From positions 493,084 to 557,083 of the forward strand of contig NZ_LXUK01000022.1 in assembly GCF_013072695.1 (NCBI RefSeq): DNA of 64,000 bases, written 5' to 3'. How positions within the stretch are numbered: position 1 is the first letter of the stretch; every line of letters begins with the position of its first letter. The stretch comes from Acinetobacter sp. Ac_5812 (lineage in GTDB: Bacteria > Pseudomonadota > Gammaproteobacteria > Pseudomonadales > Moraxellaceae). The notes under the pieces are model-generated. The model was not told the origin of the DNA. It made no database searches and was given only the letters and a program-made list of their open reading frames with translations. The position numbers and the translations under genes were made by a program. Below, piece by piece: positions 1 to 7,988 of this stretch.

Positions 1-33
1 TATTCATTTTTCTGAGAATGTTATTCCTCTTTT

Positions 34-951
34 TCACTGCTCTAACGTAGGCTTAATCTTTTGAAAATGTTGATGAATCACACTGAGCCATGCTTGTACT
101 GCAGGTGAGACGGGAAGGTTCTTTTTCCATGCCATGGCCAAATGCCATTGAATGTTGGGCTTTTCCAGAGGGATTGCTGCGAATAATTGGGGATCGAGCA
201 TATCGGTATAATATTGTGGCAGTAAGGCAATGCCCATACGTTGTAGCACCATATCAGCCAATAAATTCCATTGACTGGTACGACAAGCAATAGTGGGGTA
301 AAAACCGTGCTGTTGGCAGGCTTCAAGAATGATGCTGTTGAGCGAAAAATTTTCAGGAAACATCAGAAAGGATTGATGTTGCAGTTCTTCCAAATTTATT
401 TTCTTCCGAGTTGCCCAAGTTGCATCTCGTCGCAATAGCACCATCAGTGGGTAATCACACAGTTCGATACTGTTGAAAATTTGATGGTCAAAGGGCTGTA
501 ATAACACACCGACATCGAGTTCGTTATTCAATAAGGCTTGCTCGATCCCTCGAGAACCGACTTCGAGAAAAGCAAGTTCGATATCTGGCCATTGCTGATG
601 ATAATCAAACAGGGCAGTAGTGAGGAGTTGCGAACCGAGGGGTGGCACACCGAGTTTTAAGGTCCCTGTTTTTAATTGTTGATAATTTTCAATTTCAAAA
701 AAGATATTTTGCTCAGCTTGCAGCAATTCTAAAGCATGTTGATAAACACGCTGTCCAATTTCAGTCAGTTCAACCTGTCTTTTTCGGCCATGTTCAGGCT
801 TCACAAAAAGCTGTACCTGTAGTTGTTCTTCTAGCTGCTGCAGCATTTTACTAATGGTCGGCTGCGTTAGGGAGAGCACTTCAGCAGTACGGGTAAAGCT
901 TTTGCTTTTAACCAAATGAACAAAGCATTGTAATGATTTGAGAGAAAGCAT
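34..951 (-). CDS. LysR-family transcriptional regulator, CidR-like
   Basis: Cytoplasmic DNA-binding regulator. The N-terminal winged helix-turn-helix covers about the first 60 residues (SFTRTAEVLSLTQPTISKML) and is followed by a two-lobed effector-binding domain, as usual for LysR proteins of about 300 residues. The frame opens at 981, but I prefer the ATG at 951: LysR proteins normally begin a few residues before the first helix, and this start puts the palindrome at 991-1003 about 40 bp upstream instead of 10. The gene is divergent from the cidA/lrgA-lrgB pair, the classical target of CidR-type LysR regulators. The family call is firm; the regulatory target is inferred from position, and the effector is unknown. 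Confidence 0.85.
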   Translation of the reverse strand: MLSLKSLQCFVHLVKSKSFTRTAEVLSLTQPTISKMLQQLEEQLQVQLFVKPEHGRKRQVELTEIGQRVYQHALELLQAEQNIFFEIENYQQLKTGTLKLGVPPLGSQLLTTALFDYHQQWPDIELAFLEVGSRGIEQALLNNELDVGVLLQPFDHQIFNSIELCDYPLMVLLRRDATWATRKKINLEELQHQSFLMFPENFSLNSIILEACQQHGFYPTIACRTSQWNLLADMVLQRMGIALLPQYYTDMLDPQLFAAIPLEKPNIQWHLAMAWKKNLPVSPAVQAWLSVIHQHFQKIKPTLEQ

Positions 952-990
952 AGTCAATCTAAAATTATTCCATTTAGGCATAATTTTAGC

Positions 991-1003
991 ATGAATAATT
1001 CAT
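991..1003. promoter_or_regulatory. Palindrome in the LysR/cidA divergent promoter
   Basis: A perfect 13-bp inverted repeat, ATGAAT-A-ATTCAT, lies between the LysR gene and cidA. LysR regulators usually bind imperfect dyads of this size between themselves and their target. The operator role is inferred from position and symmetry. Confidence 0.45.
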
Positions 1004-1061
1004 ATTATATCGATGTACAGTGGATAAGATAATCATGTTGTTCACCATTTGATGTTGTTAA

Positions 1062-1493
1062 ATGAGTACCAAAGCTGTTTCTGAATCTCTCCCACAAAAC
1101 TCACTGTTGGCATTAGTTAAACAAATTTTGATTCTTGCTGCATTTTGGTTGGCAGGTTATGTGTTAAACCAGAAACTGGGTATCCCAATTTCAGCAGGGA
1201 TATTGGGTATGTTTCTATTGCTTTTCAGCCTGTTTCTTAAAGTAATTAAGATGGATCAAGTGGCAATGGGCGCTACCTTTGTCTTAGGTGAGCTATTGCT
1301 GTTTTTTGTACCTGTGGTGGTCGCCGTCGTGCAATATAAAAGCCTGTTTATGACAGAAGGCTGGCAAATTGTATTGAGTATTGCCATCGGTACTATTCTG
1401 GTTATGTTAAGCACCTGTTTAACCATCCATTATTACAACCGCTTAAAAAGCTATTTACAGATACGTAAACGCTTTCAGCATAAGCACATCTAA
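1062..1493 (+). CDS. CidA/LrgA family holin-like membrane protein
   Basis: A 143-residue inner-membrane protein with four predicted membrane segments (about residues 19-36, 42-61, 70-92 and 101-123) and the typical LrgA stretch GELLLFFVPVVVAV. CidA/LrgA proteins are described as holin-like modulators of murein hydrolase activity and of overflow metabolism. The partner lrgB begins 10 bp downstream, so the two form an operon, and the LysR regulator is divergent. I cannot tell whether it is the cid or the lrg subtype. Confidence 0.85.
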   Translation: MSTKAVSESLPQNSLLALVKQILILAAFWLAGYVLNQKLGIPISAGILGMFLLLFSLFLKVIKMDQVAMGATFVLGELLLFFVPVVVAVVQYKSLFMTEGWQIVLSIAIGTILVMLSTCLTIHYYNRLKSYLQIRKRFQHKHI

Positions 1494-1503
1494 GGCAGTC
1501 AAT

Positions 1504-2187
1504 ATGAATATTTGGTCAATTGTTTGCTTGATCTGGACGCTGCTTGCATACATTGTGGCAAAGCGTGTCTATCAACAGCATCCTCAGCTCTGGTTATCTC
1601 CTGCGATTAGTGTGCCTGTAGTCACGATTCTGTTGATGGCGATCTTTGGCATTTCATATCAAACTTACGCGCAAGATACGCAGTGGATTGTAAATCTACT
1701 CGGACCAGCAACAGTGGCATTCGCCGTGCCAATTTACCGTTATCGAGAAACGATTCGTAAAAACTTGGGTGTCTTGTCGATTGCGATTGTGGTTGGGATG
1801 AGTGTTGGTGTGATGTCGGCCTACGAGATGGCAAAGTTATTTCATTTTAGCCCTGAAGTGACCAATAGTCTGATGGCACGCTCTATCTCAACACCTTTTG
1901 CCATGATTTTAGCAGAAGATATTCATGGTTCAGCCGCTTTGGTGTCTTTATTTACAGTGATTACAGGCTTGGTTGGGATGATTTGTGGCGATGCCATTTT
2001 AGCCATTACCAAAATCCGTTCTAATGTGGCAAACGGCGCAGCATTTGGTAATGCAGCACATGGTTTTGGTACGGTAAGAGCACAGCAACGTAGCAGTGAA
2101 GAAGGCGTGATCGCAAGTTTAACCATGGTGATTGCAGGTATTTTGATGGTACTGGTTGGACCATTTGCGATTCATTTATGGATTTGA
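1504..2187 (+). CDS. LrgB/CidB family membrane protein
   Basis: A 227-residue, strongly hydrophobic multi-pass protein of normal LrgB length. Diagnostic stretches are GPATVAFAVPIYR near the middle, the conserved STPFAMILAEDIHG segment, and NAAHGFGTVRA near the C-terminus. LrgB/CidB works with CidA/LrgA and is proposed to act in control of autolysis or in export of small metabolites. It is the second gene of the operon, 10 bp after cidA/lrgA, and is followed by a strong bidirectional terminator. Confidence 0.88.
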   Translation: MNIWSIVCLIWTLLAYIVAKRVYQQHPQLWLSPAISVPVVTILLMAIFGISYQTYAQDTQWIVNLLGPATVAFAVPIYRYRETIRKNLGVLSIAIVVGMSVGVMSAYEMAKLFHFSPEVTNSLMARSISTPFAMILAEDIHGSAALVSLFTVITGLVGMICGDAILAITKIRSNVANGAAFGNAAHGFGTVRAQQRSSEEGVIASLTMVIAGILMVLVGPFAIHLWI

Positions 2188-2238
2188 TGCAGCCATCTAA
2201 TTTAGTATTAAAGCTGAAGAAATTCAACAAAGTAAAAG

Positions 2239-2260
2239 ATAGCCGCTTTTGAGCGGCTAT
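2239..2260. terminator. Bidirectional terminator between lrgB and a TonB receptor gene
   Basis: Perfect 9-bp stem ATAGCCGCT/AGCGGCTAT with a 4-nt loop, in the 84-bp gap between convergent genes. A-rich and T-rich flanks make it usable in both directions. Confidence 0.75.
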
Positions 2261-2271
2261 TACTCTTTAAA

Positions 2272-4500
2272 TTACCACTTATGACTATAAGACACTTTGA
2301 GCGTTATACCATTCGCGACCAAATGGCTGGTATTGTTACTATTTCTCATCAGTTGGCTATAGAGCGGGTAGTACTGATTATTAAATATATTTTCTAAGCC
2401 AATGGTCATTGTGTCCTTTTTATTCAGTGCAAAGCTGCTGAGTAAGTCTGCAGTTGTATATGACTTCACATCATAACGACCAAAACTATTCACACCATTT
2501 AAGCGGTAATCTTCTGCACCGAAATATGTGGCTTGTAGACGGTTGGTCCACGTATCGGTCGGACTATAAGAAATATAGCCTGTGACTTTTAGCGGTGGGA
2601 TACGATAACCTGTCATATCTTGCTCGGTATTACTATTCTGCGGTGTTTCACGACCTTTCATCCAAGTAATACTACCACCAGTTCCCCATACTTTAGCATC
2701 GTCAAGATAGTCAAGCGTTGCTTCAACACCCGTCACTTTTTCTTTGGTTCTGGCCAGCACTAAACCATTGTTAAAAGACTGAACACCGCCTAGATCTGAT
2801 TTGGAATGGAACACCGCTAAACTAGAACTAAAATTCTTAAAATGACCATTCCAACCAAGTTCATAATTATCCACTTTTACTGGCTCTAAAAATGAAGAGG
2901 CTAGGTTAAAGCCTACGTTAGCATTTCGAATGACAATACCAACATCGGGGAGTTGGAAACCTTGATTAAAGGAGGCGTAAATCGAGTGCTCATCGTTTGG
3001 TGCAAAGCTGACATTCGCGTTGTACAGCCAAGCATCTGCTTTAACTTTTCCACCTTGCACCGTATATGGATTAGTTTTGCCCAGTTGGGATAATGGAATA
3101 AAGCTATCAATTTTGGCATAGCTATCTTCATAGCGTGTACCTACTTCCGCTGACCATTGGTCACTGAAACGGTGCTTTAATTGAGCAAATCCACCGATAC
3201 TTTGAGTGGTGAGTTCTGGTAAATAAATCAGTTTTCCATTTTTGACAAATTCCAGACCACCAGACTGATCATAAATTTTGGGATCAAAAGTATCTAATGG
3301 CATTTCACTTTTTTCACGGCTAAAGTCACCGCCCCAAACAATTGAGGTGTCGCCTAAGAACTCAAGTGGTGTATTGACCGTTAAACGGCTACCCAGCACA
3401 TTATTTTCTTGGTATACCTGATCCACTTGTTCACCGCGTGTTGGCACTTTACGGGCATCAAATGGAGCAAAACGAGTAAAGAAATCTCGGTAATAGACTT
3501 GAGCATCTACTTTGTTGCCAAAAAAATCTTTATTGGAATAGGTCAAATTGTAGATTTGATTTTCGTTCTTATTCTGGTTTTTTAGTTTGATCCCCTTGAT
3601 TGCTTTCGCAGGAACGCTTCCGGCAGAGAGTAGGGCGACACTAGGATCAGATGCATAGTCTGAGTCTTGTTCAGCATTATAATAATTTGCGGCAAACTGA
3701 AGATATTGATTGTCATCAATGTGGTAACCAAGCTTGGTACCGATGCTGTAGGCATCTGCATCAAATAGATCCCCTTGGCTTGGTTCAGGCGCAACACGTC
3801 TTCCACGTGCATCGTATGGACTACCAATGCGTTGATAACCAAAGTCTAATGCATAGTCGAAGTTATTTAGGCTGCCTGAAAAATATTGATGGATGTCACC
3901 ACTCAAGGCATCTAAGCGAAGATTAGTTAAGCCACTTTGCAGTCCAATCACTGTTTTTGCTGTAGGTTCACCACCTGCAGCTTTTGTGGTAATGGAAATT
4001 GTACCTCCAGCTGCACCGCTGCCATATATGGCATTACTGCCACGGATGACTTCTATACTGCTAATACTTTCAGGATCAATTGCAGAAAGCCCTCTGGAGG
4101 TATCTCTGGTTAAATTCATGGGTACACCATCGACTAAGATCAGTGCATTACGACCACGTAAAGTTTGTCCATAATCGGTAATGGTACGACTTGAATCAGA
4201 TAAACCTGGGACTATTTTTGCTAGTACAGTGGCAATGTTTCCTGATGAGGAATTTTTCAGAAGTTCAATTTGTTTTTCATCTAATTTGGTGACTTGCTTT
4301 GCTGAGGAAGACAGTTCATCTGCACGTGAAGCTGTAATGGTAATAGTTGGCAGTACTTCTGAGCCTTTCTCAGAATTTACAGTTTCTGTCGCTGAGGCAG
4401 CAAAAGATGAGTTGGATAAAAAGATAAATCCACCTATTGATAAAAGTGGAATGAGGTGCTTAACTTCATTTTTTCGGTTGAACAGTTTATCTTTTATCAT
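2272..4500 (-). CDS. TonB-dependent outer-membrane receptor
   Basis: A 742-residue ligand-gated porin. It has a signal peptide (cleavage probably after about residue 34), a TonB-box-like stretch (TITITASRADE) near residue 52, a plug domain with LRGRNALILVDGVPMN and IEVIRGSNAIYGSGAAGG, then a long beta-barrel ending in the aromatic residue Trp. Such receptors import ferric siderophores, heme or other scarce ligands with energy from TonB-ExbBD. The gene is divergent from a second receptor at 4757, and the shared intergenic region holds a Fur-like box, so iron repression is likely. The ligand cannot be read from the sequence; the plug suggests a siderophore-type receptor. Confidence 0.88.
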   Translation of the reverse strand: MIKDKLFNRKNEVKHLIPLLSIGGFIFLSNSSFAASATETVNSEKGSEVLPTITITASRADELSSSAKQVTKLDEKQIELLKNSSSGNIATVLAKIVPGLSDSSRTITDYGQTLRGRNALILVDGVPMNLTRDTSRGLSAIDPESISSIEVIRGSNAIYGSGAAGGTISITTKAAGGEPTAKTVIGLQSGLTNLRLDALSGDIHQYFSGSLNNFDYALDFGYQRIGSPYDARGRRVAPEPSQGDLFDADAYSIGTKLGYHIDDNQYLQFAANYYNAEQDSDYASDPSVALLSAGSVPAKAIKGIKLKNQNKNENQIYNLTYSNKDFFGNKVDAQVYYRDFFTRFAPFDARKVPTRGEQVDQVYQENNVLGSRLTVNTPLEFLGDTSIVWGGDFSREKSEMPLDTFDPKIYDQSGGLEFVKNGKLIYLPELTTQSIGGFAQLKHRFSDQWSAEVGTRYEDSYAKIDSFIPLSQLGKTNPYTVQGGKVKADAWLYNANVSFAPNDEHSIYASFNQGFQLPDVGIVIRNANVGFNLASSFLEPVKVDNYELGWNGHFKNFSSSLAVFHSKSDLGGVQSFNNGLVLARTKEKVTGVEATLDYLDDAKVWGTGGSITWMKGRETPQNSNTEQDMTGYRIPPLKVTGYISYSPTDTWTNRLQATYFGAEDYRLNGVNSFGRYDVKSYTTADLLSSFALNKKDTMTIGLENIFNNQYYPLYSQLMRNSNNTSHLVANGITLKVSYSHKW

Positions 4501-4554
4501 CTTGTTTCCTTTGATCTTAGCCTGAGATTATTTTTAAATTGACGGGATTTTAAT

Positions 4555-4569
4555 TGAGAATGATTCTAC
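4555..4569. promoter_or_regulatory. Fur-like box between divergent TonB receptor genes
   Basis: TGAGAAT-G-ATTCTAC matches the 7-1-7 Fur consensus TGATAAT-N-ATTATCA at 10 of 14 positions and contains the palindromic core GAATGATTC. It lies 55 bp upstream of the leftward receptor and could serve both genes. Binding is inferred. Confidence 0.55.
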
Positions 4570-4756
4570 ATTAAAAATGTGAAGGCTTATACAAAACTCA
4601 AGCAACATTGATTTCTTTCATTAACTTTGTATCGAAAAATTTTATAAAAAATTGAGATATGTTGCATAACATGCTTGTTCAATTTGGGAAAATTGTGAAT
4701 ACTCAAGCCCGTAAAATTCATGCTGTAAGATTATCTTTTGGGGTTAGACAACGACT

Positions 4757-6952
4757 GTGAAAACGTATCCATTTTCTCGTTTACAAAAAGCATTATTGGC
4801 GGTTGGTTCTTTTTCATGTCTTGGGCTAAGTTCCATATCAGCCTATGCAGAAACTGAGGGTGATACACCGCGATTAGCACCTATTACAGTAAAAGCCCAA
4901 ACAGCAGGGGCTTCTTATTATCAACCGACTGTTAATTTATCGGGTTTTATTCAACAAAATCTTGCTGAAATTCCAGCCTCTATCAGCACAGTAACTGCTG
5001 TGCGAATTGCAGATCAGCATGCTAAAACATTAACAGATATTATTAAGAATGATGCAGCGGCAGGCGATGGTTATGCACCTATTGGTTATTATCCAAATAT
5101 TGTTATGCGTGGCTTTGCTTTAAATCTAGGATCAAGTTACTTATTGAATGGTAACTTGTTACGAGGTGAGCAAAATGTTGCACTTGAAAATAAAGAACAG
5201 GTCGAAATTTTAAAAGGTATTAGTGCCATGCAAAGTGGCATGTCAACGCCTGCTGGTGTGGTTAACTATGTGACCAAACGTCCCAAAGAGATTCGTTCTA
5301 TCACCGTGGAAACAGACAGTCATGGCGGTAATCGTGTAGCCGCAGACTTAGGTGGTTTGCTTGGTGTAGATCAGCAATTTGGCTATCGAGTCAATCTCGC
5401 CAAAGAAGAAATTCATCCTTATGTCGAGCATGCCAATGGACAACGTTGGTTTGGCTCCGTTGCTTTGGACTGGAAAATTTCAGATCGTTCAAAACTCGAA
5501 TTTGATCTAGAGTCTCAACGCCAACGTCAACGTTCTGTACCGGGTTATCAATTACTTGATGGTAAAACTGTGCCTACAGGTATTGATTGGGACCGATTAC
5601 TTGGTTATCAAAGTTGGAGCAAACCCGTCACCAATGAAAGCCTAAATACTGGCTTAAAATATACGTACCAAATCAATAATAAATGGGCTACCAACCTAAG
5701 TGCTTCACAAAGTCGAGTGGTGGTCGATGATTATTCTTCATTTGCATGGGGATGTTATACAGACGCATGCCAAACGAAAGGGAGTACTTTTGACGAAAAT
5801 GGTAACTACGATATTTATGACTATATAAATCCGGACGATAGCTATTTAACTAATCAATTTAAAGCTGGACTAAATGGCACGTTTAATACAGGAATTTGGC
5901 AACATAAGCTCAGTTTAGAGTTGTCACACAGCTACAAACGTCATGCACAATATGATGCTATATTCCGAGACCCTGAATTAACAGGAAATATTTATAATGA
6001 TCCCGAAACATATACACCAAGTGAAAAAGCTTTAGGCAATCATTACACATCATTAAATAGTCAGCAAACAGCCTTGAATGTATTAGATCAGATTGATTTT
6101 AATAACAATTGGTCAGTTTTGGCGGGTGGAAAGCTTTTGCATTTAAATGAAGATGCTTATGATGCAGAAGGCAACAAAATCAGAGACACTAATTTTAATC
6201 GCTTTTTGCCGCAGTTTGCAGTGATGTATCAGCCTTGGCAACGTACTCATGTGTATGCGTCATACGCCAAAGGTTTAAGTGATGGAACTCAAGCACCTGC
6301 TTATGCTATAGGTAATCCTGATAAAGGGATTGAAGGCAATGCTTATGCAACTCTGGCTCCGTTGCATTCAACTCAGTATGAAGTAGGGATTAAACAGCAG
6401 TGGCAAAATTTACTTTTCACGGCAGCCTTATTTGATTTAAAACAAGACAACCAATATACCAATTCAGATAATTACTATCTTACAGATGGCAAGCGACATA
6501 ATCTTGGCTTAGAGCTTGGGGCACAGGGTAGTTTAGGACAAAATTTAGATATTACATCGACTTTATCCCTCACACGCTCACGTTTAAAAGATATACAGGT
6601 TAACGAATATCAAGGTCATCAAACTCAAAATACACCTGCTGTGCGTTTTGCCAGTTATCTGTCTTATCAACTCCCACAAGTGGAAGGGTTACGCTTATTG
6701 GCTGGTATGCAATACAGCAGCAGTAAATATGCAGAAAAAACAGGTACTGTAAAAGTGTCAGGCTATACAGTGTTTAATGCAGGTACAGCTTATAACTTCC
6801 GTGCTTATGGTTATAACAATAACTTGAGATTAAATGTAGATAACCTATTTAATAAAAAATACTGGCGAGATGTTGGTAATTTTGCTGGGGATGATTACTT
6901 ATTCCTTGGTGCACCGCGTACAGCTCAGTTGTCATGGACCGTAAATTTCTAA
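4757..6952 (+). CDS. TonB-dependent siderophore receptor (FhuE/FpvA-type)
   Basis: A 731-residue outer-membrane receptor. The signal peptide ends near Ala31, TonB-box-like LAPITVKAQ follows at about residue 40, and the plug carries MRGFAL and EILKGISAMQSGMSTPAGVVNYVTKRP, which is typical of the ferric hydroxamate/pyoverdine receptor group. The barrel ends in Phe. It starts at GTG 4757. It has no STN domain, so it is a transport-only receptor, unlike the one at 21539. It is divergent from another receptor across a Fur-like box, suggesting induction under iron limitation. The exact siderophore is unknown. Confidence 0.88.
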   Translation: MKTYPFSRLQKALLAVGSFSCLGLSSISAYAETEGDTPRLAPITVKAQTAGASYYQPTVNLSGFIQQNLAEIPASISTVTAVRIADQHAKTLTDIIKNDAAAGDGYAPIGYYPNIVMRGFALNLGSSYLLNGNLLRGEQNVALENKEQVEILKGISAMQSGMSTPAGVVNYVTKRPKEIRSITVETDSHGGNRVAADLGGLLGVDQQFGYRVNLAKEEIHPYVEHANGQRWFGSVALDWKISDRSKLEFDLESQRQRQRSVPGYQLLDGKTVPTGIDWDRLLGYQSWSKPVTNESLNTGLKYTYQINNKWATNLSASQSRVVVDDYSSFAWGCYTDACQTKGSTFDENGNYDIYDYINPDDSYLTNQFKAGLNGTFNTGIWQHKLSLELSHSYKRHAQYDAIFRDPELTGNIYNDPETYTPSEKALGNHYTSLNSQQTALNVLDQIDFNNNWSVLAGGKLLHLNEDAYDAEGNKIRDTNFNRFLPQFAVMYQPWQRTHVYASYAKGLSDGTQAPAYAIGNPDKGIEGNAYATLAPLHSTQYEVGIKQQWQNLLFTAALFDLKQDNQYTNSDNYYLTDGKRHNLGLELGAQGSLGQNLDITSTLSLTRSRLKDIQVNEYQGHQTQNTPAVRFASYLSYQLPQVEGLRLLAGMQYSSSKYAEKTGTVKVSGYTVFNAGTAYNFRAYGYNNNLRLNVDNLFNKKYWRDVGNFAGDDYLFLGAPRTAQLSWTVNF

Positions 6953-7008
6953 CTTACTTAAAAATATAGACATTCTCTATATCTATAAAAGATAAAACGA
7001 ATATTTTG

Positions 7009-7045
7009 AAAAGACCAGTTAAGCTATTAGCTGGTCTTTTTCTTT
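7009..7045 (+). terminator. Rho-independent terminator of the TonB receptor gene
   Basis: Stem AAAAGACCAG (7009-7018) pairs with CTGGTCTTTT (7031-7040) across a 12-nt loop, followed by a T-rich tail, 56 bp after the receptor stop codon. Confidence 0.8.
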
Positions 7046-7222
7046 AATGCCATACACAAATAATCTTTATCAGTGTTTCAATAAGTAGGAAATATCACAT
7101 AAATTCAATATTTTTGTTTTATAAATAGAACAATTCGTCTTAAGAATACTGCTGTGTTCTTTTTCTTAATTTGCAATATTAATCCTGTGTTCAGAAAACA
7201 TCGATAAACAAGGAAATTCAAT

Positions 7223-7909
7223 ATGAGCCATTCAAATTTAGAACTATTAACTGCACAAAACTGCCAAATTATTTTTATCGACCATCAGCCGCAAATGGCT
7301 TTCGGCGTACAGTCGATCGATCGTCAAGTACTTAAAAACAATACAGTCGGTTTAGCCAAAGCGGCTAAAGTTTTTAATATTCCAAGCATCATTACAACTG
7401 TTGAAACCGAAAGCTTTTCAGGTCATACCTACCCAGAACTTTTAGATGTATTTCCTCAGGCACCATTATTAGAACGTACTTCAATGAACTCTTGGGATGA
7501 TCAGAAAGTACGTGATGCATTAGCAAATAATAAACGCAGAAAAGTGATTGTTTCAGGTTTATGGACAGAGGTATGTAATAACTCATTTGCTTTAAGTGCA
7601 ATGCTAGAAGGTGGTTATGAAATTTATATGGTTGCAGATGCTTCAGGTGGTACCAGCAAAGAAGCGCATGATTATGCAATGCAACGAATGATCCAAGCGG
7701 GTGTCATTCCAGTGACATGGCAACAAGTTTTACTTGAATGGCAACGAGATTGGGCAAACCGTGATACTTATAATGCAGTGATGGATATTGTTCGGGAACA
7801 TTCAGGTGCCTATGGGATGGGTGTCGACTATGCATATACCATGGTACATAAGACGGGAGAACGTACCACTTCACCACATGAAGTATTGGCGCCAATTGCA
7901 GTGAAATAA
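7223..7909 (+). CDS. Isochorismatase-family hydrolase, YcaC-like
   Basis: A 228-residue cytoplasmic cysteine hydrolase. Asp20 sits in the first strand (IIFIDHQPQMAFG) and the nucleophile Cys118 in SGLWTEVC, both standard for isochorismatase/nicotinamidase-fold enzymes. The stretch VADASGGTSKEAHDYAMQRM and the downstream HRDW-like region resemble E. coli YcaC, a hydrolase of unknown substrate. It is first in a likely operon with an amidohydrolase, a XapX protein and a DUF1275 protein; the 78-bp gap to the next gene holds a hairpin and a possible leader peptide. The substrate is probably an amide or imide, which is inference only. Confidence 0.8.
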   Translation: MSHSNLELLTAQNCQIIFIDHQPQMAFGVQSIDRQVLKNNTVGLAKAAKVFNIPSIITTVETESFSGHTYPELLDVFPQAPLLERTSMNSWDDQKVRDALANNKRRKVIVSGLWTEVCNNSFALSAMLEGGYEIYMVADASGGTSKEAHDYAMQRMIQAGVIPVTWQQVLLEWQRDWANRDTYNAVMDIVREHSGAYGMGVDYAYTMVHKTGERTTSPHEVLAPIAVK

Positions 7910-7918
7910 TTAAAAATG

Positions 7919-7941
7919 CTGGAGGCATGATATGCCTTCAG
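7919..7941 (+). promoter_or_regulatory. Hairpin masking a strong Shine-Dalgarno in the hydrolase-amidohydrolase gap
   Basis: Arms 7919-7928 (CTGGAGGCAT) and 7932-7941 (ATGCCTTCAG) pair over a 3-nt loop with one G-T pair. The left arm holds GGAGG, a near-perfect Shine-Dalgarno for the short frame starting at 7932. There is no T-run, so it is not a classical terminator; translational control or RNA processing is a possible role. Confidence 0.4.
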
Positions 7942-7988
7942 TATCTACAACTGAAAATAATAAGGCTAGATTCGGAGGGAATGACTGA
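7932..7988 (+). CDS. Possible 18-residue leader peptide coupled to the amidohydrolase gene
   Basis: A short frame encodes MPSVSTTENNKARFGGND. GGAGG stands 6 nt before its ATG, and its stop overlaps the start of the amidohydrolase gene as TGATG, the classical arrangement for translational coupling. The main gene also has its own GGAGGG at 7974-7979. Evidence is only the ribosome-binding site and the overlap; no homologue is known to me and it could be chance. Confidence 0.3.
   Translation: MPSVSTTENNKARFGGND

Noticed and set aside
3651..4525. Several overlapping plus-strand open frames opposite the TonB receptor
   Set aside because: They lie wholly inside a convincing receptor gene on the other strand, with biased composition and no family motifs.
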